Assembly: GCF_004379255.2 (NCBI RefSeq)
Contig: NC_056048.1
Span: 14,159,197 to 14,223,196, forward strand
Origin: Salvia splendens
Taxonomy: Eukaryota > Streptophyta > Magnoliopsida > Lamiales > Lamiaceae
Direction: 5' to 3'
DNA: 64,000 nucleotides
Shown here: positions 9,542-21,295 of the stretch, piece by piece
Position numbering within the stretch: the stretch's first letter is position 1
Layout of the letters: each line of letters starts with the position of its first letter
Notes under the pieces: model-generated
What the model saw: the letters and a program-made list of their open reading frames with translations, nothing else
What the model was told of the DNA's origin: nothing
The model's database searches: none
Made by a program: the position numbers and the translations under genes

Positions 9542-12386
9542 TGTAACACCCCATTTTTCGAACCCTAAGACGTTTGCATTAATTACTTTGATTGCCGCAA
9601 TTAAATGACGAATTGTTATGTATTTGCGTTGGTGACCTAATTTTGATTTGACCGAGTCAAATTCGTTGATTGATGATGTGGCCTTAATTAATTGATGCGG
9701 AATGAAATATATTGCCGTAAATTATATTTTATTTCGGGGAGTGAGATTTAAATAGAATCATCAATTTTCATCTTGCCTTTTTATTTAGAATTTTCGACCA
9801 CTCTGAATTGTTGGAGAGGAATTCTATTTTTCCTGGATTTAATTAATTGCTTGGGATAATTATCCAAATTAAATCCAAAGCCAATTATTCTTTATTTCCT
9901 CCATGGAAATTTCGACCCCTATGACTTGTCCATGGAGATTTTCGAAATCTCCTAATTTTTGGAAGAGGAGGAATTAATTATTATATAATTGATTCCTTAC
10001 TTATTTCTTTCCATGAATAAATAATAATTATTCTAGCCAATATTGCCTACTTTATTCCATTAGAGATTTGGAAAATTTTCCTTGTGGAAGGGGCTAAAAT
10101 CACACGCCTATTTCCATATTGTGGGAGGATTTGTTATTAATTTTTCTGCTCCGTATTATTTTATTCTACTCCGTGAAATACCAAATAAAATCATAGGCTA
10201 ATTAATTAGCCATGATTTTTGAAAATCTCACCTTACTCCTCCTCAAATTCACGTTAATTCCCTCCCCCAAATCTCCCCTAATCTCTTTCAAATATTCATG
10301 CAATTAATTCTCCAAATCTTCCTAATTATTTGAGAGCCTATTCTAATCCTATAAATAGGAAGGGGAGACTAAACCCAAAACCTAAACCTAGCCCCCAAAA
10401 CTCACGTCTCTCTCTCCCTCCACACGCCCATCTCCCCTCTCCAATCCTCTCCACTTGTTCTTCTACTCCACTCTTCCATTCTTGCCAAGAGTTGTTGAAG
10501 AATCGGGATTTATATTTTTTCTACCGATCATTTTTATCAAAGAAGGTACAATCAAACCTCTATTCTTCATCCTCTCCATCCCAACTTTTCTTTTGTTTCC
10601 CTCATGCATCTAGTGAGTGTAGGGATTTCAAATCTAAGGGTTTAATCGATGGGGAAACTTGTGTTTGTATGTGTGTATGCATTTTGAATGCAATTTCGTG
10701 AAGTCTAAATAAATCATTGGTGAATGATGTGTGATTATATGCAACCATGAGTGTGAAGGCTCTTTTAAGCATATGTGTGTGTTAGAAGCATGAAAAGGTT
10801 GTGTTTGAATGAATGGGGATAGAACCCTAATTAAAATTTTGAAACATGAAAAACTGTGAGTTCGGACAGTAGGTTCCGACGCATTTTTAACCGACCAAAT
10901 GAACTCCTTTTTGTCCGATTCTTTTTCTGAGTAAACTCCATGGTGTCTTCTGTGTTGTGTATGAATTTCAACCTATTTGGACAAAGATGAATTTTTGGTG
11001 AATTTTTGAAGTTAACTGCGCAGTTCTGCCCGAAAATATTTTCCCAACCAGTAGGTTACGCTTTCAATTCGACCGACCTAAAAAGGTTATTTTGACGTGA
11101 TTTTTAAACTGGAAGTTATTTGATGAGTCTACTGAAGTGTGGTAAAATTTTAGCCCCAACGGAAGTCGTGTGAATTTTTAATGATTTTTACAAAATGATG
11201 TCGCAGTGCTGTCAGATTTCTATCTTTACAAAAGCAACTATGTTGTTATGTGAAATGATATACATGATTTATATAAATGCTTAAGAACCACTCTATGATG
11301 AAGTGATGTGTTATTCAACGATGTATGCTATGGTGTGTTTCCTTTTGTCGATGGGGATAAAGGAAAAACGTGGGGACATGCATAATTATGAGTCAATGTT
11401 TGTGACTGATTGGTGATACATGCTATTATCAAAGGTGATAACTCGTGCACGAAGCGTGATAACAAAGGGAAAGAAGTACTTAAGGTCTAAACGGTCGAGG
11501 TGGGCTTTCTTTTAACTACGGACCATGTCCTAATTACTTTATCGATGGAAATCACTATGTTTATCATGCCGTGATTTGTTTTAACGTGTCTATCTGATGT
11601 GGCTTTTGCCACTATTATTTAAATCGAATTCGGATCCTCGTAGGGCCGCAAACCCTACTCGGATTAGTGTACACCTATGGTAGATCGCGTGCTAGCGTAC
11701 GGGCTAGCCGGTCTAGTGACCTGGTTTGCGGCCGCATTCCTTGTCATGTATTGGCAGATATGGCTAACGTCTATGGGAAAATGACTGATCAGTCGACTTT
11801 TACAATGGGAAATGATTTTGAGTGCCTCAGGCCTTTCTAAAGCTAAACCCCGATGGTTACTTACGTATGGCATGATAAATAATAATTTTTTATGAAAATG
11901 TTTTCGGCATAAGTCCACTGAGTATTTTTATAAGTACTCAGCCCTGCATGTGTTCTCCTTATGTGCAGGTTGAGCGGCGACGAGCGGTTGGCGGTGTTGA
12001 GCAAACTAAACAAATTGATAGTATTGTCTTGAAACTCCGAGTGTCGTCGTGTCTTCACACATGGCTTCACTCTTTCTCTTGGTCGTTTCCGCTGCGATAT
12101 TTCTTTTACTTATTAGCTATTGGGCTTGAACTTGAATTTGTTCGGTTATTGGATTTTTAAAGTCTTGTTGGATAATGTCAAACTCTTAATCTTTTCCTTG
12201 AATATTCATTTCCGGCCCAACTCATTATTTAAACCCGAGTCTTCATCTTGTTTTATACTTAATTACTCATTTAATATGTTGGTCAAACCTTTTTGATGAA
12301 ACCCTAGCTTATTTTCCTTGTTATATTTAAGTCTGTTTAAGTCGCGATCGCCACATTTATTATACCCTAGTAGGGCGGTTGTGACA
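9542..12386 (+). mobile_element. Solo LTR of a Ty3/gypsy (Tekay-like) retrotransposon
   Basis: The segment starts TGTAACACCCCATTTTTCG and ends GGGCGGTTGTGACA. It is flanked on both sides by AAAAT (9,537-9,541 and 12,387-12,391), a 5-bp target duplication, and the 44-base array resumes in register after it. It is 2,845 bases with no primer-binding site or coding interior, so it is a solo LTR left by LTR-LTR recombination. Its part around 11,920-11,990 (TACTCAGCCCTGCATGTG, then TTATGTGCAGGTTGAGC) matches, in reverse, 57,460-57,510 in the LTR retrotransposon at the right end of the window, so both belong to one family. Tekay assignment rests on the TGTAACACCCC start and is moderate. The frame at 10,330-10,701 lies inside this LTR. 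Confidence 0.9.
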
Positions 12387-12985
12387 AAAATCATGCTAAT
12401 AGTGATGTGTTTTGTTAACAAGAGTGAAGTAAAATCATGCTAATAGTGATGTGTTTTGTTAACAACAGTGAAGTAAAATCATGCTAATAGTGATGTGTTT
12501 TGTTAACAACAGTGAAGTAAAATCATGCTAATAGTGATGTGTTTCGTTAACAAGAGTGAAGTAAAATCATGCTAAGAGTGATGTGTTTTGTTAACAAGAG
12601 TGAAGTAAAATCATGCTAATAGTGATGTGTTTTGTTAACAAGAGTGAAGTAAGATCATGCTAAGAGTGATGTGTTTTGTAAACAACAGTGAAGTAAGATC
12701 ATGCTAAGAGTGATGTGTTTTGTAAACAACAGTGAAGTAAGATCATGCTAAGAGTGATGTGTTTTGTTAACAAGAGTGAAGTAAGATCATGCTAATAGTG
12801 ATGTGTTTTGTAAACAACAGTGAAGTAAGATCATGCTAAGAGTGATGTGTTTTGTCAACAAGAGTGAAGTAAAATCATGCTAATGTGATGTATTTTGTTA
12901 ACAAGAGTGAAGTAAAATCATGCTAATAGTGATGTGTTTTGTTAACAAGAGTGAAGTAAAATCATGCTAATAGTGATCCAATAAA
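12387..12985 (+). repeat. 44-bp tandem array (type 2 words), right part
   Basis: About thirteen further copies of the AGTGAAGTAA...AGTGATGTGTTTTG unit continue here, varying at AACAAC/AACAAGAG and AATAGTG/AAGAGTG. Each unit holds one GTGAAGT and one GTGATGT word. Confidence 0.95.
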
Positions 12986-13435
12986 TCCAAATACCAATTT
13001 TAATACTAATATGGAATCGAAATCATGAGATTGTTATTCAATAACTCTTTATGTACGTAGCAAACTTGCAATATTACTTATACTATATTCAAAGTGTATA
13101 TATAATAGTAGGATTTTTCAAAATTCATTTTACCCAGCTTAAATTCAAAACACAATATGTGGGCTAAATACATTCAAATGCAATTATGAACTAATTAGGC
13201 AACTAAATCATCTGTGTTCGAAATTATCTGTACGAGTAACAGAGAACAAAAAAAGGCTTATGGGTTGCAGCGCAAACTGAAGGTTAAAGTCATTGAAACA
13301 ACTAATTAAGAAGCAAAAAAGAGAGAGAAAAAAGGCGGTGTTGGGCTTTATAGACTACAACTGAAATTATATCGATTGCATCGAGATAGGATCAGGATCA
13401 AACTGAGATCGGCAAATTTAATTTCCATTATAAAA

Positions 13436-13552
13436 TTAGTGATAATAGTGTTCATAATGATTTATGCTTAATTCAACAAGGATGTCGGCGGCGGAGGCTG
13501 GGGAGAGAAGGAAGAGAGCGGAGAAGAAAATGAGTGTGAACAAAAGCTTCAT
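13436..13552 (-). pseudogene. Short ORF with a clear signal peptide, possible captured gene start
   Basis: The minus frame encodes 38 residues. It begins MKLLFTLIFFSALFLLSPAS and continues AADILVELSIN before a stop. A Lys after Met, a long Leu/Phe core and an ASA-A cleavage site make this look like a real secretory signal peptide. It points inward from the right end of element A, as the DUF761 fragment points inward from the left end. It could be the first exon of a captured secreted-protein gene or a chance frame. I do not recognise the mature part. Confidence 0.4.
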
Positions 13553-13779
13553 TTTTTCTGAAATTGGAGTTGGAAATTTGAAGGAGACAATTGGAGTTGA
13601 ATATGGTTTCCAAAAATGCCCTTGTTAATTACTTTTTACTTAAAATATGTAAAAATAGCTAAGTCATAAGATTAATTTGGAGTATTAAGATGTGTGGCTG
13701 AGATTTGTTCTCTAGTTATACACTTAAGATTAGTTATATCTTGATCACTAACCTATATATATATATACACCTATATATA

Positions 13780-14543
13780 GTTGTGATCAATGTCGAACCA
13801 ATTTTAAAGACCGAACTAGAGACCAAATCTGGGCCATTAGATCTAGTTTATTTGATGAGATGTGCTGCTGTGTAAATTTTTCGGTCTTCATTACAGGCCC
13901 ATTTTACTTCATTGTATAGGTTTATTACTTCATTTCGTACGTAATACCTTGAAACTACAACATGTTTTTACTTTCTTCCAGTAGGTTTTGAAATGATTCA
14001 ACATATGTTTCATTTGAATTCATTGACCTGAGTTTTTACTTTATTTACATTAAAAAATGCAATTTATTCAAGTAAGTTTATTACTTCATTCAGAAACGTT
14101 ATTACTTCATTGGATAAGGTTTTTACTTCATTCCAGTAGGACTTCAAATGCTTCTACACATACTTCATTCCAATAATTTATTACATCATTCCATGTGTTT
14201 ATTATACCATATCAGTGTTGTGGCGGTGGTGATAGATATTGTAGAGAGAAAGAACGGCACGCGACGGCAAAACCGCATTTACGTACTGGAATGAAGTAAT
14301 AATCCTACTGGAATGAAGTAAAAACCTACTGGAATGAAGTAAAAACCTACTGGAATGAAGTTAAATCTTCGTAACATGTTAGTATGACTTATTTACCTTC
14401 GGATGAATTAAAATAGGCTCGTGATGAAGGCGAAAATAATTGATAAATTTGTGTCTCTCATCCATAAAAAACTAGATCTAAAAACCCTAATTTGGTATGG
14501 TTCGGTGGTTCAGTTTTTAAGAGTGGATTTGTGAATAATGGGA

Positions 14544-14546
<3 letters not shown>
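13780..14546 (+). mobile_element. 0.77-kb (TA)n-flanked element with ACTTCATT words (element G)
   Basis: It lies between TA tracts. The left end GTTGTGATCAATGTCGAACC leads to GACCGAACTAGAGACC and AGATCTAGTTT. The right end in reverse has CTTAAAAACTGAACC and AGATCTAGTTTT. The interior repeats TTACTTCATTCCAGTAGG and its inverse TACTGGAATGAAGTAA about twenty times, switching strand near 14,290. No protein is recognised. Confidence 0.6.
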
Positions 14547-14579
<33 letters not shown>

Positions 14580-14617
14580 TTAGTGATCAAGATATAACTA
14601 ATCGGTATATATATATA
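14547..14617. repeat. (TA)n joint with a duplicated element end
   Basis: A 31-base TA tract is followed by 28 bases identical except for a base or two to the start of element B (GGTTAGTGATCAAGATATAA then CTAATCGG), then another TA tract and the full start at 14,618. This is either a slipped duplication of the terminus or the stub of an earlier copy. Confidence 0.85.
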
Positions 14618-15169
14618 GGTTAGCGATCAAGATATAACTAATCTTAAGTGTATAACTAGAGAACAAATCTCAGCCACACATCTTAATGCAACAAATATTA
14701 TTTATTTTAGTAATACAAATAGGTCAAGGGTATTTTTGAAAATTACATTATTAGATTTAAATCAGTTACGCGGGCGAAGGAGGTGAAGAACAAACTTTTA
14801 CTTCAACTTTTGACTCACATGTTCTTACGACTTGACTTCTCTTCTCCCCCAAATTCAACACTTCTTCTTAACTTTCTCTCTCATCATTCAACAATTTGTT
14901 TTAACAATCCATAGATTATATAGATTCATGTTTCCAATAGATTGATTCTTCCTACTGATCTTCTCATTCTTCACATTTACCCGTACTAGATATTTCATCT
15001 TTCTCGTTCATTGAGGGCTTTGGATTTCCCTGGAGCATCAATGTTTTTTCTTCGGACTCTTCTCTTGCTAGGTTTCGATTTTGTTGCAAATGATTTGGCA
15101 CAACAGCTTCGACACAATTCCTTGTTGCTTCAGATTGTACAAATAATTTCCCTAAATTTCACTATTAGC

Positions 15170-15545
15170 ATGATTTTACTTCGCTCTTGTTTACAAAACG
15201 CATCACTCTTAGCATGATTTTACTTCACTCTTGTTTACAAAACACATCACTCTTAGCATGATTTTACTTCACTCTTGTTTACAAAACACATCACTCTTAG
15301 CATGATTTTACTTCACTCTTGTGTACAAAACACATCACTCTTAGCATGATTTTACTTCACTCTTGTTTACAAAATACATCACTCTTAGCATGATTTTACT
15401 TCACTCTTGTTTACAAAACACATCACTCTTAGCATGATTTTACTTCACTCTTGTTTACAAAACACATCACTCTTGGCATGATTTTACTTCACTCTTGTTT
15501 ACAAAACACATCACTATTAGCATGATTTTACTTCACTCTTGTTTT
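15170..15545 (-). repeat. 44-bp tandem array of type 2 words
   Basis: The unit CATCACTCTTAGCATGATTT then TACTTCACTCTTGTTTACAA repeats about eight times at 44 bases. In reverse it is the same unit as in element A (TAAGAGTGATG ... AGTGAAGTAAAATCATGC). It lies just downstream of the minus-strand gene. Confidence 0.95.
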
Positions 15546-15662
15546 TAGTACACAACATCATACAAACTGTTTTTAGTTCACTCTGAATCCAATGTCAAGT
15601 GTTAAAACACAACAGACCACAATCAAATTGTTTACAATATCTATGGTTTCTGTTCCAACTCT

Positions 15663-17560
15663 TCAACTTACTGGTTTTTTTCCCAAGTTAATCTCAGGCA
15701 AAATTGATGTGCCTTTAGTCATTAATTTGCACTTTTCATCATGGGCTCCCATCATTTTTTCCATTAGATCAATCCATTCTGGATCATCTTCTTGATCTTC
15801 TTCCATAGCTTGTGTCATGTTGTCAATTAGATTTGACACAGCTTGGTCTCCTTGATCAACCTCCACACCCACCATCTTTAGTGCATTTATGGCTGCAACT
15901 TTGAAGCAATTGGCGTCATTGCTACTTGCCAGAGCATCCTTCATATACTTCATCATTTTTGTAATAGCAGCTGCAGCCTCCCTTATTGAATTTTTGATTT
16001 CATCAGACGAAGGAGCTTCATCAGTTGAAGGGGCGGCTTCATCAGTTGAAGGAGCTTCGGCTACTGGTAGAGTATTTCCAGTGGAAGGAGCTTCGGCTAT
16101 TGCCAGAGTATTTGCAGTGGTAGTGGAAGGGACAGAGGCAGTGACAGTGATTGAATTCTTGTTGACGTATAAAGCTTCAATGAAGACCGGGTCGATAATA
16201 CTTTCTATGCTTCCTCTGCCAATGATACCTCCATTATTGAATTCCATCTGACCTCTCTCCTTAAGAAGAGATGTTGTCCAGTTCCAGACAGTAGGGAATC
16301 TTCTAACCACCAACCTCGTACGGTAGACAACCCTATCTACGTAGCAAGCCTGCAAAAACAGATCAATAATAAAATGCATCACAAACACTTCACTCTAACC
16401 TTAAATTACATCACTCTAAGCATGTTTTTACTTCAATATGAATGAGTGCTTAAAATAGAAAACTCACCAATAGGAAAGTGATGGGTCCAGTGAATGGGGT
16501 GGATTTGTTCTTGACTTCCAGCTATCATGTGATGTGATTAGCATATCCAAAACGTAGCTGCACCAATTGCACTGCCTCACATTGGAAATGTTGCCAATAT
16601 CGTCCAAAATACGTGCAAGACATTTCCCATTTGCAGCTGGTGAGATCAGAACATTGTCCAACAGAATAAGAAAAATTTTCTTAAACCACTCACCACCATC
16701 TAGATCATTATCAAGTTGCTCTTGCAAATCAGTTGGGTTTATTGAAATTTTGTCCTTCTTCTTAGCATTTACAATGGTCTTTATAACATCATTTACGCCA
16801 TGCTTCTTTTCCCTATTTATCCTCAGATCTCCTCTTGGCAGTCCCTAGGTAGCATGCACATCCTCCTCGATGATGTGTAATGGTTGATCATCTATAAGTT
16901 TTATTCTGGAGCAGTTGTCTTGATTAAAATTTTCAAGGAGTGAAAATGTCATTTTAGCAGGAATACTTTTGATCTTCAAATGTACAAGCTGCCCAAACCC
17001 CATCTCTTCCAGAGCAGCTATTTGTTTTGAGTTCATTTTCTCAATGGCATCAACAAGAACTTTCACCCCTATCTTTACAACTAGTTTAGGTCTTCTTATT
17101 TTAAACTGTTCAACAGAAACCATTGTTCTCTTTCCTTTAGCATGTCTTTGTCTCTTTCTAACAGGATGTTCTTCTTCGTCATTTGTTTGTGACCTCCCAC
17201 GCTTTGAGGCTGGAAGACATAATACAAAAAAATTGGTCAAATTCATGAATACACTCTTAACATAGTTCAAAATTATACATGAATGACTCTGCCATATACA
17301 TAATATATTTCACTAAGATACTAAATAATTAAATAACTCACTCTGTGGTTTTTGTTTTTGTAGCCTATCATGTTTATTCTTAGACCTCATTTCAGGAGAA
17401 GTTGTAGTAACTTGTTTTCGAGGTCCACCTTCCCGATTCTTTGACCTTATTTCAATAGAAGCTGCAGTAAGTTGTTGAGGTCTATCCGCCCGATTCTTAG
17501 ACCTTTTTCCGGATGCAGCAGCTTCATGGATATGAGAAAAAAAATCACTATAACAAAATA
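15663..17560 (-). pseudogene. N-terminal part of a transposon-borne Ulp1-family (DUF1985-like) gene, broken
   Basis: Three minus-strand exons can be followed. About 17,560-17,340 gives a basic region with three RSKNR repeats. About 17,218-16,460 gives KRGRSQ..., then VSVEQFKIRRP, ALEEMGFGQLVHLKIKSIP, DVHAT, GLPRGDL and CNWCSYVLDML. About 16,350-15,663 gives ACYVDRVVYRTR, VVRRFPTVWNW, an Ala/Ser/Thr-rich stretch, and an acidic C-terminus. The MGFG, LGLPRG and YVDRV blocks match the N-terminal region of plant proteins that end in a Ulp1 domain and are often carried by Mutator-like elements. Two breaks are seen. A TAG at 16,845-16,847 replaces the Leu of LGLPRG. Near 16,490 the frame must shift so that GPITFLL joins ACYVDRV across the intron. 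Family assignment is by eye. The gene ends without a protease domain. Confidence 0.65.
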
Positions 17561-17564
17561 TCAA

Positions 17565-18510
17565 AGAAACATCACTCTAACCTTAGAACCACATCACTGT
17601 AACAATGTTTTTACTTCACTGGTGTTAATAAAATACATCACTATAACAAAAACTCAAAGAAACATCACTCTAACCCTGGAACACATAACTATAACCATGT
17701 TTTCACTTCAATGATGTTAATAAAATACATCACTATATCGAAAGATCAAAGAAACATCACTCTAACCCTGGAACACATCACTATAACCATGCTTTCACTT
17801 CACTGATGTTAATAAAACACATCACTATATCAAAATATCAAAGAAACATCACTATAACCCTGGAACACATCACTATAACTATGCTTTCACTTCACTGATG
17901 TTAATAAAATACATCACTATATCAAAATATCACAGAAACATCACTCTAACCCTGGAACACATCATTATAACCATGATTTCACTTCACTGATGTTAATAAA
18001 ACACATCACTATATCAAAATATCAAAGAAACATCACTCTAACCCTGGAACACATTACTATAAACATGCTTTCACTTCACTGATGTTAATAAAACACATCA
18101 CTATAGCAAAAAATCAAAGAAACATCACTCTAACCCTGGAACACATCACTATAACCATGTTTTTACTTCACCGATGTTAATAAAATACATCACTATAGCA
18201 AAAAAATCAAAGAAACATCACTCTAACCCTGGAACACATAACTATAACCATGCTTTTACTTCACTGATGTTAATAAAATACATCACTATATCAAAATATC
18301 ACAAAAACATCACTATAACCATGCTTTCACTTCACTGATGTTTACAAAATACATCACTATAGCAAAAACTCAAAGAAACATCACTCTAACCCTGGAACTA
18401 CATCACTATAACCATGTTTTCACTTCACTGATGTTAACAAAATACATCACTATAGCAAAAAATCAAAGAAACATCACTCTAACCCTGGAACTACATCACT
18501 CTGACCACAG
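17565..18510 (-). repeat. 92-bp tandem array of type 2 words, probably intronic
   Basis: About ten units of 92 bases occur, each with CATCACTCTAACCCTGGAAC, a second CATCACTATAACCATG, CTTCACTGATGTTAATAAAA and CATCACTATA. It lies upstream (gene sense) of the first recognisable pseudogene exon, where an intron or leader would be. A related array lies at 27,180-27,590. Confidence 0.9.
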
Positions 18511-19157
18511 AAACTACGGTTGTATAAATCACTCTAACCACAGAAACTATGGTTGTATAAATCACAATACACGAAAATATTGTATATTAAAATTACAAAA
18601 TAGTATGAATGACTCACAGTCGGAACCTTGGTGTATACAACCGGAACTTCTGGTTGCATTTTTTTTTCGTACGTTCAAAAGCTACAAAAAAATTCAAATC
18701 TAATACAGTTCTAAAATCAAACCTACAAATAAATGTTAATCAATAGGAAATTTACATTTTGAAAAATCTCTTTGATTTGTAGTCATCGTGTTCGGCGAAG
18801 GACTGGATGTTGACGACTGGATAGCGACGGCTACGGCGATGGCGATGGCTACGGCGAAGGCGACAGCGAGGTTGAATCGCGATTTAATTTTGCAGAAGAG
18901 ACAAGAGGAGATTAGGTAAAGAACGCGGGTTCTTTCTCAAATGAATTGAATTTTCCAATGACGTAATTTTGGCTGCAATGACCATTATACCCCCGCCTTG
19001 TTATTGTGGAGTAAATTTAAGATTGAGGGAATTAATTTCTCCTTAAATTCGAAAATTACATGTATTAATACTAGCTCTTGATTTTCTTGATCTTGTGGCT
19101 ATGATTTGTTCTCTAGTTATGTAGTTAATGGGCACTTGCCCTATATATATATATATA

Positions 19158-20532
19158 GAGAGAGAGGTGTGATCAAATACAAACTCTCTATAATACAAAC
19201 TATATAAACTGATGTCAACGGAGTCTACAAATTCTGTCAACGGGGACTGATGTCAACAGGGGCTGATGTCAACAGAGTGTACAAATTCTGTCAACGGGGG
19301 GGCTGATGTCAACAGAGTATCATTCTATCCGGAAAAACTATCATTTTTATAAGGTTTCTGTAATTTTATCCCCTTAGATTATCATTTTATCAGGTAAAAG
19401 TATCATTTTATTACACAAAAATGTCATTTTATACACCAAAAATACCTATCATTCTATCGACTGAAAGTATCATTCTACCCGGCAAATTTATCATTCTATC
19501 GGCTGAAAGTATCATTCTATCCGGCAAAACTATCATTTTATGTAGTAAACCTAACATTTATAAGCTAAAAGTATCATTTTATCAACTCAGAGTATCATTC
19601 TATCCGGCAAAACTATCATTCTATGCAATAAACCTATCATTTTATCATTTTATCATTTTATCAGTCAGTCAAAAGTATCATTTTATCAACTCAGAGTGTC
19701 ATTCTATCCGGCAAAACTATCATTCTATGCAATAAACCTAATGTAATCGGCACAATACATAATATACAAATCTACAAAGCAGTAAACGTATCATTTTATC
19801 AACTCAGAGTATCATTTTTATAAGGTTACTGTCATTTTATCCGCTTAGATTATCATTTTATCAGGTAAAAGTATCATTTTATTAAACAAAAATGTCATTT
19901 TATACACCAAAAATACATATCATTCTATCGGCTGAAAGTATCATTCTACCCGGCAAAACTATCATTCTATCGGCTGAAAGTATCATTCTATCCGGCAAAA
20001 CTATCATTTTATGCAGTAAACCTAACATTTATAAGCTAAAAGTATCATTTTATCAACTCAGAGTATCATTCTATCCGGCAAAACTATCATTCTATGCAAT
20101 AAACCTATCATTTTATCATTTTATCATTTTATCAGTCAGTCAAAAGTATCATTTTATCAACTCAGAGTATCATTCTATCCGGCAAAACTATCATTCTATG
20201 TAATAAACCTATCATTTTATCATTTTACGTGATATTTGGCGAAATTCAGAAATTAAATGAGGGAAATGACAGTTTTACCCCCGCGTTTTTTTTATGAAGT
20301 AAATCTAAGTTTGAATCTCAAAACTATCATTCTATGCAATAAACCTATCATTTACGTGATATTTGGCAAAATTCAGAAATTAAATGAGAGAAATGACAGT
20401 TTTACCCCCGCGCTTTTTTTTTATGAAGTAAATCTAAGTTTGAATCTCAACCGCATGATTAGAAATATGTGTGGTCCAGATTTGGTTATAGGGTTATTAC
20501 GATATTTAGGGGTTATCATATGATCACGACTC
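19158..20532 (+). mobile_element. Chimeric (TA)n-flanked element: J-type left end, C/D-type right end (element E)
   Basis: The left end (GTGTGATCAAATACAAACTC, then TATAATACAAACTA) matches both ends of element J, including its TGTCAACGG-like words (19,210-19,310). The rest is type 1 words (TATCATTTTATCAACTCAGA). The right end carries, in reverse, GACCACACATATTT and CCCTATAACCAAATCTG, the C/D-family end. Two long duplications lie inside: about 19,310-19,740 repeats at 19,795-20,215 (471-base spacing), and 20,230-20,319 repeats at 20,356-20,450. No gene was found; the frames over the words are artefacts. Confidence 0.6.
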
Positions 20533-21295
20533 TATATATATATAAATATATATGGATGTATTCATTTCCTTTTTCCATATTTCCTCCGATTTCCTTCTTA
20601 ATCTTAATCGTTGATCTTTGAAATCCTATGGCCTATATTCAGCCGTATAACCAATTAATTTAATGATTAAAAATCGTGTAAAGGGATAAATTGGAACTCA
20701 ATATTGTAGTTGGTTATGGTAATTCCTTAATTTACGTTGAAGAATATCTGCACGGTTATTCTTATCTACAATACGCTCCAGACGTTAATTCACCCAATCT
20801 TCCTTCGCCGCAATTGATTTTGCTCATCACTGTTTGGAATTTTCGGATATCCATTCACGCGTCGTCGTCGTTAATTTTGTTTGTTGAAGGTGTCGTAGAG
20901 ATCTGTGTTCTGTCAATTATGGAAGAAGGTAATTAAGATACGTCTTCCTTTGTTTATGTATCCATTGTGTTAATATCAATTAAGTTATGTCCGATTAGTC
21001 GCTCGTTCTTGAGTACATCCGATTACTCTGATAAAACGATACTTGTGTATTTATCGATTTGGTATAAACATTGCGCCCAATGCTTAGTAGTTGTTCTAGA
21101 CGATTCGTTTAATGGTGTAGGTTTGCAATTCTGGGCGATAGGTGTGTAACATAGAGTGTGAAACGTAACCAATATGGAGGACCGCGTGTATGAATCAATT
21201 TTTGAGGGTGTAGATATAGACGTGGCTAGGCTAGAAGATTAACAACATACGAATAATGCACCATATAGTAAGGAATAATGGATATTATTGAATAT

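Larger units (their letters stand above)
8420..13753 (+). mobile_element. (TA)n-flanked transposon with gene fragments and type 2 arrays, split by a solo LTR (element A)
   Basis: The left end is GAGTAGTGATCTAGGGCAAG followed by the core ATAACTAGAGAATAAATC. The right end in reverse is GGTTAGTGATCAAGATATAA followed by ATAACTAGAGAACAAATC and CAGCCACACATCTTAA. The cores at both ends match, giving inverted ends. Its left end matches the right end of element B (14,618-19,141), and its right end matches B's left, so A and B are the same family in opposite orientation. Without the 2,845-bp solo LTR the element is about 2.5 kb. It holds a DUF761-like gene fragment, the 44-base array, and a signal-peptide-like ORF. 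Positions 12,985-13,430 hold nothing I recognise. Confidence 0.7.
14618..19141 (-). mobile_element. 4.5-kb (TA)n-flanked transposon with a decayed Ulp1-family gene (element B)
   Basis: The left end GGTTAGCGATCAAGATATAA and the right end, in reverse GGGCAAGTGCCCATTAACTA, are the same ends as element A in the other orientation, each followed by the core ATAACTAGAGAACAAATC. Contents in order: 44-base type 2 array (15,170-15,545), minus-strand pseudogene exons (15,663-17,560), 92-base type 2 array (17,565-18,510), then a GC-richer leader (18,780-18,905) with GGCGATGGCTACGGCGAAGG repeats. It looks like the more complete relative of element A. Confidence 0.7.

Noticed and set aside
10330..10701. 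A 123-residue frame as a gene
   Set aside because: It lies inside the solo LTR, has no recognisable domain, and is Pro/Ser-rich by composition.
9303..12985. The 44-bp direct repeats as a CRISPR array
   Set aside because: There are no unique spacers, the units abut directly, the genome is plant nuclear, and there are no cas genes.
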